DNA from: Amphiura filiformis
Lineage: Eukaryota > Echinodermata > Ophiuroidea > Amphilepidida > Amphiuridae
NCBI RefSeq assembly: GCF_039555335.1
Contig: NC_092642.1
Location: forward strand, 11,916,243 to 11,980,242
DNA length: 64,000 nt
Direction: 5' to 3'
The position numbers and the translations under genes are program-made. Positions 1 to 10,749 of this stretch are shown one piece after another. The notes beneath the pieces are model-generated. The model was not told the origin of the DNA. It saw only the letters and a program-made list of their open reading frames with translations, and ran no database searches. Positions within the stretch are counted from its first letter, which is position 1. Every line of letters starts with the position of its first letter.

Positions 1-1230
1 GGGTTAGGAAGTTTTGAAAAAAAAAAACTTCCCCCACTACATGAGCAAAAAAACAACTTTCCCCACCAACACTAAAAAAAACAAACAAAAAAACTTAACC
101 CCCCTTAAAGTCTAATGGTGCGTCCCTAAGGTGCCTACAGGTATAGCCTATTATGTTCCAGGTTTTGTGGTAATAGTCACATGTGTGCATGATCATTGTT
201 AGAATTGCATGTTAGTTTCAGTATCCTTAACAACAGGATATTAGGTCATGAGGAAGTTACAAAACAATATTGGCCTCCTCGCATCCCAACTTATGGTTCT
301 TAATTTGGGTACCTCAAAATATGACATGTATGCCAATGTATTGTATTGGCCATCCCAGGTTAAAAAAAAAGTGCCATATATTCGTATATAAATTGCATAG
401 CGGATGCTCCCAATTCCAGAAAAATACAGTACACTATTCTTTTGGGATTAAACAATTATCATGTTTTACCAAATAAAACATAGGCCTAACTCAATGTCCC
501 AACGTTGTTACGTCATATAACGTTGTGGTGTTAGCAGGGGAAAATGTTGCTAATTTCAATAAAAGCTTCATAATATTTAAGGTAATGATCAGAATGATAT
601 TTAATATCAACGGTAGATTGTTTCAGACTATTATCAATATCAGGAAGTCACATGAACTGTAACACATACACAAAAGTTCGTTTACTTACCTTGCACTTAT
701 ATACGTATCCACCGAACACACAACGCGGAAATGTTGGTTTTCTGTAGTGTTAATCCGTGAAAACTCGTGAACGTTGTTAACATAGGCTATGAAGCAAGAT
801 GAAATGCATGCGCTCAACAAATATACCGGTACATAAAATGACAACGAATAATTGACAACCATTTAATTTAATCAGACAAGTAGAAATGTGTTACACCAGT
901 CGCAAGCTGTGATTGATACTATTTACATATTTATGATAAAATATATATTATGGTTTATCTTGCTACTGTTCTTATCGCATGTTGACATATTTGTAGCACT
1001 TTGAACTTGACTTTAGCGGAATAAGATTGAGGGCTCACATCATGTAACATCAGTGTTAGCCATTTGTTTGGGGGGGGGGGGGTTCAAGAACATACAACAT
1101 TAACCAAATAAATTTCCCACAATTTTCGCCGAAAATCAAGAATTGGCGTTTAGTATCCTTATGTTTTACCTGCAGTTACTTTTACTTATATTTTTTACAA
1201 AGGAATCATACCTCTAAAAGAGCTTGGTAT
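1..1230. other. Non-coding stretch, no gene seen
   Basis: AT-rich sequence with A-runs in the first 100 bases and a G-run near 1070-1082. The short open frames here have no recognisable domain, codon bias or splice context, and I see no RNA gene. Confidence 0.6.
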
Positions 1231-1490
1231 GTGTTGTTAACATTGAACGACATTTGACAAATGGGGTATCAAAATGCGCGTAAATAAATCATCCTTCTCT
1301 GTATGTGTAAAGTAAAGTAAATCTCTAAAGTGTAAAGTCTGTACAAAAGTAACACAGCTGTTATAAATACGCATATAGCTTCAGAACTAATAATTGCTTT
1401 CACAATATTTCAACATAAAAAGAAGGATGGTTTATTTACGCGCATTTTGATACCTAATTTGTCCAATTTTGTTCAATATTAACAACACAG
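1231..1490. repeat. MITE-like inverted repeat, family A copy 1
   Basis: The left arm (1231-1300, containing AAAATGCGCGTAAATAAATC) is repeated inverted in the right arm (about 1421-1490). The same words return at 8194-8360 and 10390-10510, so this is a dispersed non-autonomous element. No target duplication was identified. Confidence 0.65.
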
Positions 1491-2050
1491 CAGTGTTTTG
1501 AAAGAAAAATATCCGAATTTATAAGTTGCAGCTATTTGTATTGATTTGAAGTAAGCGCGAAGATAATAGAGACTTTGCGGAATGAAGTTAGAAAATTTAC
1601 TTTAACTGGAACGGCAACTTCAGAAATATCGATTGGATTTCTTGCTCAAATTTACTCCAACGCGAACGTATGGTTGGTTACTGCAACAACATCGTATTGT
1701 CGCTTAAACTCGGGACATGTGTATCAATGTGCGTTCAAAAGAAGGGCATGGTTGGTTGGTTGGTTGGTTGGTAGGATTTTCCGCCTTTAATACAGGCGCA
1801 CCACAGTATACAGCTGTGTCTGTTTCATAATGCAAATGTCCATTTAACATGAAGACACGTAAAAGTGCACAAAAAAGCGTCCCGCCACCATCAGCATTGA
1901 ACAGTCTTCTATCACAATAATAACTTGTCCATTCAAACACGTATCCACAAAGACAACAATTGTCAAAAGTTCATTTTCCCGTCACCGCGAAAAATACACA
2001 AAAGTGCTCAATAGTGCTCAAAAAATGCCACTCAAATAAAAGCATGCAAA
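1491..2050. other. Non-coding stretch with GGTT microsatellite
   Basis: No gene seen. It starts with a segment shared with family A copies (TTTTGAAAGAAAAATATCCG). A short (GGTT)n run lies at 1750-1772. Confidence 0.5.
1750..1772. repeat. (GGTT)n microsatellite
   Basis: Five to six consecutive GGTT units, read directly from the sequence. Confidence 0.9.
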
Positions 2051-2093
2051 TATATATAAACATGCTGGGAAAAAAAAAATGCCACAATGCCAA

Positions 2094-2165
2094 AAACTAG
2101 TTAAGGATAGCCCACAGATTTTAAATATTTAAAATATATGGGTAGCCTTAACCTGAGACTAGTTA
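2094..2165 (-). other. 3' stem-loop of the LINE
   Basis: Just after the ORF2 stop, TTAAGGATAGCCCA (2101-2114) pairs with TGGGTAGCCTTAA (2139-2151) around an AT-rich loop. ACTAGT words on both sides extend the pairing. LINE reverse transcriptases often recognise such 3' structures; that role here is inference. Confidence 0.5.
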
Positions 2166-2184
2166 GGTATACTAGTCACATGCC

Positions 2185-5100
2185 TTAACCAATGTAGATG
2201 TTCAGCAGCGATGCTCTCTTCGCATGTAGACTGAAACATAAGCGTCTGGTCATAGGTTCAATGTCATCACTCAATGTGCTCAGTTGAGGAGAAATGGCAT
2301 CATCATCAAGTGATTTGTGCGTACAGTCAAGAATGATCTGAAGTAGAGTCTGCTCATCACTCAATATGACATCTACAATATCATCCTTGTATATCTTGTG
2401 GAGGTAGATCTTGATCTTCTTCATATGTACATCACGACTGCCTTCAAGATTCTTGCATCGAAGGATGAAGTGATGCCTGCCCTCTGGTTCTTCACCACAA
2501 ACTGTACATGTTGGGTCGACTTGGAACTGATTAAACCTTGCACGGTTTGCTTGTAATACGTAGGTACCAGTAAGAAGTCTAGCCTTTACAGCAGCCATTT
2601 CAACTTCCCTTGTGTTTGCTGAGAGGGTTCGCCATACAGGATGGATTGAACCAATTTCCAGGGCGTCAATATTGAGATATTTCAGAGACGTTTTGGTAGA
2701 GGCTTCTTTTCTGGTTTCCTGATCCCAGTAAAAATTGACTGCATCTGTGACTCTGGTTTTCCATTCCATCTTCTTAGGTGGGGCAACCAGCAGCTCATAA
2801 GCGGATGGAAGATCACATTTCAGCAGAAGTTGCTTAATATGTACAAACCAACTCCTACTTTTCTCTGTCTTCACAGCAAGCTGTCTTTGAGCTAGATCTA
2901 ATTCAATGGAGCCTTCACTGCGGAGGATGTTTCCAAAATGGTTGAGTGTTGCCTGATGGACAACAGCAAGGATAGGTTTTGCTCCCAGAAGCCCGTACAC
3001 AGCCTGATTACACGGGGTAGGTTTTTCTGGTAGAAATTGAAGCTGTCTATAAGCGTCTTCCTCTGAAAAGCGTCGAGTTTGGACAGATCTGATAACTTGT
3101 AGGAAGAAACCTCGAGTCCATACAACATCCTAGGAATTACATATGTCATCCATAAATGATGTGAAATTTGTGGTGCAAGGCCATTTTTGCCATGCATGCC
3201 AGCGCCCATAAGTGCATACATAGATCTTCTTGCCAGTTGAATTCTGTCATCTATATTGACAGTGTTAGCTTGGTTTCTCAGGACCCCAAGATGAGTGTAA
3301 TCTTCTGGATATGAAATCTCACTGATTTCCAACTCATCTGGAGACTTGACCTTAGTATTGTACACCAGAGTAGCACTTTTGGTTGGATTAATCTTGTAGC
3401 GATGGTTCTTCGAGTACACTCCAACTAAATCAATAGCAGCTTGTATGTCACAAGGGTGATGAGCTAAAATGGCCATATCATCAGCACATGTGGGGGCTGG
3501 GATGTTGATGGTTCCAATCTTGTGGGCTTGATGGTGAGCTTCCAGCTGGTGTAGCAGTGGGTTGGTATATGCTTTATAGATGGGTGCGGAAGAGGCTCCA
3601 CCCTGACGGACACCTTGATGGACAATGAATTGGTCAGAGCAAGCATCTTTCCATTTCAGAGATGTTTTTGGGTTGTTATAAAGCTGCTTCAGGATGAGCC
3701 ATAAGTCTCCTTCAATTCCCATTCTGTGAAGTTCATTCATCAAGATGGAGTGGTCTACGACATCAAAAGCCTTTGATGCGTCCAAAAAGGTAATGTAAAG
3801 GGGTTTCCTTGCATCCTTTGCTTCTGCAATGGACTCTGTAATCAGGAGGGCTGCATTAGTTGAGGAACACTTTGCTGTGAAGCCACGCTGGAGTCTGCTC
3901 TGGTTTCCTTCAATGATGGGGTTTGCTCTCAGAAGCCAAGCTTTTTCCAGGAGTTTGCCAATGACGGCGGTGACTGTAATTCCCCTGTAGTTGGATGGAT
4001 CTTTCTTGTCTTTACTCTTCTTTAAGATAGGAGTTAGAACACCATGAAGTAGTTTTGGAGGGACAAATTTGGTCTGCATAATTCTGTTAATGATGAACAT
4101 CAGATCCTTCAGGATTCCATCACCAGCATATTTGAAATGCTCAGCAGAAATCCCCTCAGCATCCTGTGCTTTACCATTCTTACAAGATCGGATGATCTGC
4201 TTGATTTCATCTATGTTGAGTGGTTCAACGGGAATGGAATGATCGGAGCTATTGTACAGGTCAAAGAGAAGCCCTTCTTTGAATTCGGAGGTCAGCTTGT
4301 AGTCATCCGAGAAGTCTGTCTCTTCCTGAGGTGTAGCAAGATTTTCAAAATGTTCTTTGAATCCTAGCATCACTTGATCGTCTCCAATCATCTGATTTCC
4401 GTTGATCACAAGTGTATCTGTGTTGGAGGTCTTATTGGATCTTTGTTTTTGGATTAGCTTGTAGAACAGCAAGTTGTCATCCTTAGTAGCTTGCATAATC
4501 TCTTCATAATCCCTTTGTCTCGCAGCTGCTCTAGTTCTTCTAATTGCGGATCTAAGTTTGGTCTTTGCTTTCTTCATATTGATGAGCGAAGATTGGTCTA
4601 ATGATCGAGGAGAGCCTGCTTCAGCCCAAGCACCATGCTTTTCTTTGTTGTTCTTCACAAGTTGGGCTATTTCTGGTGTCCAAATATCAAGTCCTTTCTT
4701 AGACTTCTTAGGCTTCTTTGGTGGAACATAGCAACTATCATTTGCAGCTTTGTTGAGTGCTGTAGTGAGATTTTCCACAGCATAAACAAGGTCACAATTA
4801 TCCCTCACATGGCCAGTATGTACAGAAGAGTCTGTAGTGAGGACTTGGTACTTGTTCAGGTCAATGTTAGACCATTTTATCTTAGGTTGGGTCATGAAAG
4901 ATCTGCTGACAGTTCCTCCTCTCCCATTGGAAAGATTGACATTGATGCTAATCTCAGCCTTGACTGGAACATGATCAGACACATTGGTAGAAATCAAGTT
5001 GTACCCCATGGTAGTATACTTGTGGCAAAGATGTCTCTCGTCAGAGCGCATAAGGATATAGTCAGATTGGTTTGAGTCCCTGCCATTAACATGGAAGAAT

Positions 5101-5801
5101 GTATCTTGTATGGGAACCTCGGTAGAAATTTTCAACTCGTTGCATGCTCTAAGTAGGGCTGCATCTCTGGAGTTCGGGTTACATTTTTTGATGGAGGCAT
5201 TAAGATCGCCCATGAGTATAATAGTGTGAGTATCATGGTACTTAGTGTAGATCTCTCTGATACTGTCAAGAGCTTCTTGGTAAGATTGCTCGCAACTTGA
5301 TACACCTCCTCTGCAAGGCAGATAGGCGCAGATTAGACAGAGCTTTTGTGCCAAGCCATTGACTTCAATACACATAACTTTCTCGTCACCATCTGGAAGC
5401 TCCGTGATTTTGTCATCGAGGGACTTTCTCCACATGAATGCTGTTCCTCCAAAGCCCCTTGGTTTTTGATATGGGCTTATGGGATGAAGATCATCAACAG
5501 ATCGCACAAAATCACTGAAAGCGGGATCAATTGTGTTGAAAAGTTTTTGCTCATAGTTATAGAGCCAATGTTCTTGAATGGCTATGATGTCAGTTTCTTT
5601 TAGCATGTCCTGTACTGCGAGGAGGTTTGCGTTGAGATTCTTGATATTGAAGGTTGCAAGTCTTAACTTCTGTACATCACAGACACTGGATTCTGCTTTA
5701 GCAGGTACATTTTGGAGCTTATGGTTCGTTAGTGATGGATTTTCCGAAACGTTTGGGTTGAGGCTCGTCCGTGGACTAAAAAAGACTCCTGCACATTTTG
5801 G
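2185..5801 (-). pseudogene. LINE ORF2: endonuclease-reverse transcriptase, frame broken
   Basis: The product nicks target DNA and reverse-transcribes the element's RNA. The endonuclease shows IQEHW, MGDLNA and SDHVPV motifs; the first conserved endonuclease segment (LATFNIKN) lies upstream of the first ATG at about 5606. RT motifs include FLDASKAFDVVDH, GVRQGG and the catalytic CADDMAIL (about 3470-3485). A C-terminal CTVCGEEPEGRHHFILRC zinc motif follows. The reading frame changes near 3005-3025: the main frame runs on to a stop at 2898, while the true C-terminal region continues in another frame to 2185. The frame is open from just after a TAA at 5802-5804 and overlaps ORF1 in the -1 frame, so expression probably depends on frameshifting or reinitiation. 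Confidence 0.85.
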
Positions 5802-6847
5802 TTAGACTCATTATCCTTCTTGATTATCTCAGATGTCTGTAAATTGGCAGTGATGGGTGAGGTGAAGCTTGAGCAATTGCCCTTATTCACGCGAGACGCA
5901 GATTTCCAGGAACCGCTGCTTTCTTTCGTAGTCAGACTTGGAGGCATACACTCAGGCATGTTCCTTGTTGAACTATATAATTCACTGGTAGTTGGAGTTC
6001 TTTTTGACTGCATTCTTACAGGAGACAGTGCGTGACTAACATTTCTCACATTGTTACATTGTGGTTGCTGATGGATAGCTATGCTAGTGTTGCTCTTTCC
6101 AGGAATTTGGACTGATGTATGTGGGGTGATATACTTCACATGTGTAGGATCAAGAGATGGTGTTGTGCCCACACGCGCACATGCTTGTGCATATAAGGTG
6201 TCAGCAAGCTGTCTCAAATAGGCATTGGTTGGTCTACCAACATACTGTTGCTGAGTAGAGGTAGTCATTGGTACTTGTTTTGCTTTAGTAAACACAGCTG
6301 GTGTCATGCCCTGAGGATGACCTTGTGAGGTAGATAGAGGCATTCCAGCACAATATCGTGGAGGTGCAGATGTTTGCTGGGAGCAATACATGTCAGCAGT
6401 ATCATGTTGACTTAACACTGTTGGGAAGGGACCAAATTGTCCAGATGTGTTGCTCTGCTCACCGTCCGTCTGTTGGGAAAGACTAGGGTTCAAGAAAGAA
6501 TCCTTGTGGACATATGTTCTTTGATGGTTTTCAGTCCACGGCTGCTTCCCATAGCGTTTCACTTGCTCTTCAAGATTAAGCTGTGCAGTTCGGTTACTAT
6601 GGACATGGTTGCTCTGGTCCTCAAGATTGCTGCACCTCAGCTTTAGAAGTTCCATTTCCACAGAGTTTAATCTGGCCACGATGTGTTGATTGAAGCTCCG
6701 GGCATCATAGTTCGTAGAATTGAGATTACCGGTACTATGAGGATTAGCATAGAGGGTGGTTGTTTGAGGGTAGTCCTGCGTAAAAGGTTCAGACTGTTCA
6801 GCTGTCAGAAGGTTCAGACTGTTCAATGTGTAAGAGCTTGTAACCGA
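5729..6847 (-). CDS. LINE ORF1 protein
   Basis: An open frame of about 370 codons upstream of and overlapping ORF2, the position of the ORF1 RNA-binding protein in two-ORF LINEs. It is rich in Ser, Thr, Gln and Asn. A short Leu/Glu-rich segment (SVEMELLKLRCSNLEDQ) could be helical. I see no CCHC knuckle or RRM. There is no ATG at the start of the open frame; the first in-frame ATG is at 6653-6655, so the N-terminus is uncertain or truncated. A canonical slippery heptamer lies in its frame close to the stop. Confidence 0.6.
   Translation of the reverse strand, partial: SVTSSYTLNSLNLLTAEQSEPFTQDYPQTTTLYANPHSTGNLNSTNYDARSFNQHIVARLNSVEMELLKLRCSNLEDQSNHVHSNRTAQLNLEEQVKRYGKQPWTENHQRTYVHKDSFLNPSLSQQTDGEQSNTSGQFGPFPTVLSQHDTADMYCSQQTSAPPRYCAGMPLSTSQGHPQGMTPAVFTKAKQVPMTTSTQQQYVGRPTNAYLRQLADTLYAQACARVGTTPSLDPTHVKYITPHTSVQIPGKSNTSIAIHQQPQCNNVRNVSHALSPVRMQSKRTPTTSELYSSTRNMPECMPPSLTTKESSGSWKSASRVNKGNCSSFTSPITANLQTSEIIKKDNESNQNVQESFLVHGRASTQTFRKIHH
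5777..5783 (-). promoter_or_regulatory. Candidate -1 frameshift site (TTTTTTA)
   Basis: On the minus strand ORF1 reads TCT TTT TTA, which is U UUU UUA in the zero frame. ORF2 is in the -1 frame, opens just upstream (after the TAA at 5802-5804) and ORF1 stops at 5729. The overlap is therefore about 75 bases with the heptamer inside it. Function is inferred. Confidence 0.5.
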
Positions 6848-6850
6848 CTA

Positions 6851-8050
6851 CATCAAACTGTCTCTCTTTTGTTTAGTCAAGTGGTTATTAGTCCCACTTC
6901 AAGACAAAATACTCTACCTTAAGAGCTTCGTTTGAGTAAACATGAATGAACTCGCGATACCACTCAACATGGATTATGTCGGGACCCAGCGTTAATCTCC
7001 TTATCATATTATTTTGAAACTAGCTATACGTTTCAATTAATATTCTTACGATAGTTTTAGGCCTATTATTTAATAATGGCTCGTCAGCTTTGTCAATTTC
7101 ATATTCCAATTTACTACGCAAAGCCTAATGAAATACATATTCTTTATTTCTTTCCCCTCCTTCTGAATCTCTCTCCCCTTCCCCTCCTGTTTCCCCTTCC
7201 CGTCTTTCTCCATATTTCCCCCTCCTTCTCCCATCTATCTGTACTCGCGCTCTCAAACTTGACCCTCCTATAATTACCCACTCGCACTCCTGTTTCCCCC
7301 TCACCAGTGACTTTGTCAGGGTTTTTCTGTTATGAGGGCGTGAGCCGATTCTCAAAGGGAAACGTTTGTACAAAAATGGGCTTAAAATGGCAGAAAAAGG
7401 CCTAAAAGCGTAACATATCACTGCGGTCAGCATCAAAAAGGGAAGGGTCAAGAAGGAGGACAATATGTCCCACGGGGGAGCTGCCCCCCCCCCTTGGCTA
7501 CCGGCAAAGCATCTCCTCCACTTCCAATGCCCTCCCTCTCCTCCTCCCTACCCCCTCTCATACCAGGCACAACCTATGACATAAAAATGTTGTGCACCTG
7601 CTTTACTCTTTCAGAAGTATCGTATACTGCTGGCTCAAGTAAAACAGATTACAACCAGGCCATTTTTACGGGAACTTAATCCCCTTGGCGTTGAAGTCAA
7701 GCCAAAACTTGGTTCCGCAAACTGATTTGGTGTACGTCATGAGCACACACAAAAGTATATATATCAAGTGTGACGTTTGGAACAAAAATTATTTTGATCT
7801 AATTCAATCAATAATTTTCAGCAACATGTAGCATGTTTTTAACCCAAACCAAATTAGATTTCCAATAATTGGTCTATTAAGATAATACATAAGTGGTAAT
7901 TATGTAGTCTATGAGGAAATATACAAACTATTGTTCTAAATTATGACGTATTTTCATCTTAATTTACACTATAGATTCTCGCGTTAACTTTAACTTCAAG
8001 CGGCTTTAATGGCAGAGTGGTTTTGAATACGTAATCCTCTATAATCCTCT
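6851..8050. other. Non-coding stretch with pyrimidine-rich tract
   Basis: No gene seen. The open frames at 7076-7463 come from low-complexity TC-rich DNA (about 7138-7265). A C-run lies near 7482-7493. Confidence 0.55.
7138..7265. repeat. Polypyrimidine low-complexity tract
   Basis: Almost uninterrupted C/T on the plus strand (TTTCCCCTCCTT, CTCTCCCCTTCCCCTCC). It produces Ser/Pro/Leu or Gly/Glu/Arg pseudo-ORFs on the two strands. Confidence 0.8.
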
Positions 8051-8059
8051 AGACGTTAA

Positions 8060-8365
8060 AGTTTGTGGTTTCTAACTTCATTTCGCAAGGTCTCTAATGA
8101 CGGGCTTTACGTGCTACAGTGCTGGCATAATAACCATTGATCGCTGTAAACTGCAACTTTTAAATTCGGGTGTTTTTATTTAAAAGCACTACTGTGTTGT
8201 TAACATTGAACGACATTTGACAAATGGGGTATCAAAATGCGCGTAAATAAATCATCCTTCTCTCTATGTTGAAGTATTGTGAAAACAATTATTAGTTCTG
8301 AAGCTATAGGCGTATTTATAACACTGCGTTACTTTTTGTGCAGACTTTAGTATTAAGATCTTCGG
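8060..8365. repeat. Dispersed repeat, family A copy 2
   Basis: 8194-8360 matches the family A arm at 1231-1300 and its interior. 8100-8190 is an inverted match to 10240-10330 (both contain the AACCATTGATCGCTGTAAAC block in one orientation or the other). Confidence 0.6.
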
Positions 8366-8394
8366 GTTCTCATCATGTAATTATGTATTATTAA

Positions 8395-9507
8395 AGAGCA
8401 GGTCTATTACAAAAACAACATCATATCATTGGCAAGCTAATATTATGAGGACAATGAAAATGACTCCTTTTTTGAGAAAATAAGACGTTTAAAATTGATA
8501 TTCCGCAAAAACCAACTTAAGCGGTGAGTTCCTTCGAACGAGACAGATTTAGCCTAGAAAAAATGTAACGTCATGAAATGAGATGTGCCCGCTTTGAGAA
8601 AAGGGACTATAAACGCTCTCAATGGACAGAACGTATACTGTTGTTGTTCACAGAAAAAAACCTCCAAATTAAGTATTACAAATTTAATGGTTTTTAAACA
8701 TATGGATAAAATCAGCCGCTTCTTTTTTTATATACCGGGTATTAGTAAATTGTGATATTACAATTCATATGTATATCAATATCATGAGAAATATTAGGCC
8801 TAAAAAATAAATACATAATTTGAGCTTAGAATTATTTCATCTGAGACTAGCATATAAACCGTGTTAAGTCCACAAACTCATGTATCTGATTTCCCTGTAT
8901 ATTGCAATGCTATAGTAATTATATTTTCAGTTGGATGAAATATTACAAAGCAAACGCATAGTAACAATACTGTGTGCGCATTGTTTACGAAATGAAAACA
9001 ATAGTCTGCATATTGTTATGCAGCATTGTTATGGTAAATGATAGTACAACTCATTGTTGCTAATGTCAAACTTGTCAAAGTGATTGTGATTGTATGATGA
9101 GAGCATGATATTCGCTACTTGCACGGTTCCGCCATTATGCACTATGTGCGGGGAGGGCCTCGAACTGGCAGCATACATGAAAGGAAGAATTATGTAACCT
9201 TACACAGAACGTTATGACTAGTTCAATTCCCATTCATGTATGCTGCCAGTTCGAGGCTCTCCCGCACATAGTGCATAATGGCGGAACCGTGCAAGTAGCG
9301 AATAGTGTCCGCTTCATTTACCTACTTCATCAGCCAAACGGGGGAGGACACACGCTTCACGAGAACACGCGAGGCTGAACTTTACCCACACAATTTCTCC
9401 TTTTTCAGGAGAAATACGCATAAAAAATTGCAACAAGTGTCAACTTGTAATGTAATAATTATTCTCTTTGAATAGAGATAAACTTGTTTTTGCAATAGAC
9501 CTGCCCT
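8395..9507. mobile_element. TTAA-flanked DNA element with TIRs
   Basis: The termini AGAGCAGGTCTATTACAAAA and (inverted) AGGGCAGGTCTATTGCAAAA are flanked on both sides by TTAA (8391-8394 and 9508-9511). The TTAA duplication points to piggyBac- or Kolobok-type transposition. No transposase is visible, so it is non-autonomous. A second TIR element (9110-9303) is nested inside. Its left part is found again, inverted, at 19010-19310. Confidence 0.75.
9110..9303. mobile_element. MITE with long TIRs, copy 1
   Basis: Arms of about 70 bases (ATTCGCTACTTGCACGGTTC inward, and its inverse at the right end) enclose a short loop. It is nearly identical to 15523-15715. The outermost bases ATT/AAT make the exact terminus and target duplication (TA or AT) ambiguous. 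Confidence 0.85.
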
Positions 9508-9839
9508 TTAAGGGGATATAATACCATGATTTTCATCAGTACCCGTCTTCTTCTTTTTGTTGCAAATTTATGAAGTACATAAATATGTTTATCACCTCAT
9601 GTCCTGAACTTATAAAATATCCCTACATACAAAGTGCTTTTAAACCATTTTAGTAAATCATTTTAGCCCTATATATTTTTTGTTTACTGTATCCTAGTAA
9701 CTCAGATGTGTGTTTCATAACAAACCATAATTCATTCTATTCAAGTAGAGTACATGAATAGAATACATTAAATCCTTTGTTATACTATCTATAGAAAATT
9801 TATACAGCGACGCATGCTAACTAACACTGAATAAATTAA

Positions 9840-10190
9840 GGGGGTACTACACCCCTGCACAATTTTGTGCCTATTTTTGCATTTTTCTCAAAATATTATA
9901 GCGCATTGATGACAAGTAAGATATGTATATTATAGGGCAAGGACTACAACTACTGCACTGAAAATTCAGCAACTCAAGGCAAGTAGTTATTGATTTATTG
10001 ATCAAATATTGGTTTTCCTCATTTTTGACTGTAACTCCACAACTGTTGTCTGTGCTGAAATAAAATTTCCAGTGCAGTAGTTGTAGTCCTTGCCCCTATA
10101 ATATACATATCTTACTTGTCACCAATGCGCTATAATTTTTGAGAAAAATGCAAACATATGCACAAAATTTTGCAGGGGTGTAGTACCCCC
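9840..10190. mobile_element. TTAA-flanked MITE
   Basis: It starts GGGGGTACTACACCCCTGCA and ends with the inverted sequence. TTAA directly flanks both ends (9836-9839 and 10191-10194). The arms remain complementary for over 100 bases, so the transcript would fold into a long hairpin. There is no coding content. Confidence 0.85.
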
Positions 10191-10239
10191 TTAAATAAAC
10201 TCTTCCACAATGGATGCATAGTCAATTTAATTTTAAAAA

Positions 10240-10515
10240 AGTGCTTTTAAAGAAAAATACCCGAATTTAAAAGTTGCAGTTTACAGCGATCAATGGTTAT
10301 TATGCCAGCACTGTAGCACGTAAAGCCCACCATTATCTTCAAATCAATACAAATAGCTGCAACTTTTAAATTCGGGTATTGTTCTTTCAAAACACTGCTG
10401 TGTACAAATTGGGTATCAAAATGCGCGTAAATAAATCATCCTTCTTTTTATGTTGAAATATTGTGAAAGCTATTATTATTAGTTCTGAAGCTATATAGCT
10501 TTTTGTGCAGACTTT
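10240..10515. repeat. Dispersed repeat, family A copy 3
   Basis: It shares AAATGCGCGTAAATAAATCA and the TTAGTTCTGAAGCTATA interior with the copies at 1.2 and 8.2 kb. Its first 90 bases are the inverted partner of 8100-8190. Confidence 0.6.
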
Positions 10516-10518
10516 ACA

Positions 10519-10749
10519 CTAACTACACCTCTTAGAAATACAGCAAAGAAAAACAGGAAGAGGAAACAAGCGTGTTTTGAGCATATGCTTTTGTTTTGAT
10601 TTGGGGAGTTTGTTCCATAATATAATAGGCACTGAGATAGAAAAGGTTTTGTCACCAGTAGTGTTGTCAGCAGTTATTTTAAAATACTGGTGACTCACCA
10701 GGAAATTTACAAATATCATTCCTAGATCCCGATTCAGATTATCAACCAA
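10519..10749 (-). pseudogene. Decayed non-LTR RT C-terminal fragment
   Basis: The open frame contains KTFSISVPIILWNKLP followed by a Lys/Arg-rich LKTRLF segment. This resembles the conserved (F)S..(A)P.LWN.LP tail found after the RT domain in CR1/Rex1/L2-type elements. No RT catalytic motif is present; only the tail is recognisable. Confidence 0.5.

Larger units (their letters stand above)
2051..6850 (-). mobile_element. Non-LTR retrotransposon (APE-type LINE), two ORFs
   Basis: A minus-strand element with ORF1 (5729-6847), an overlapping ORF2 (2185-5801) encoding AP-type endonuclease, reverse transcriptase and a C-terminal CCHC motif, and a 3' tail region with a stem-loop near 2094-2165. 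The endonuclease type and C-terminal zinc motif place it in the large Jockey/I/CR1-like assemblage; I cannot name the clade without a tree. The 5' end is unclear and ORF1 has no early ATG, so it may be 5'-truncated. Boundaries are approximate because no target duplication was found. ORF2 carries at least one frame break, so this copy is probably inactive. Confidence 0.85.

Noticed and set aside
4635-5075. 146-residue plus-strand frame
   Set aside because: Antisense shadow of LINE ORF2.
7125-7463. 112-residue Gly/Glu/Arg-rich frame on the minus strand
   Set aside because: It comes from the polypyrimidine tract and has no domain.
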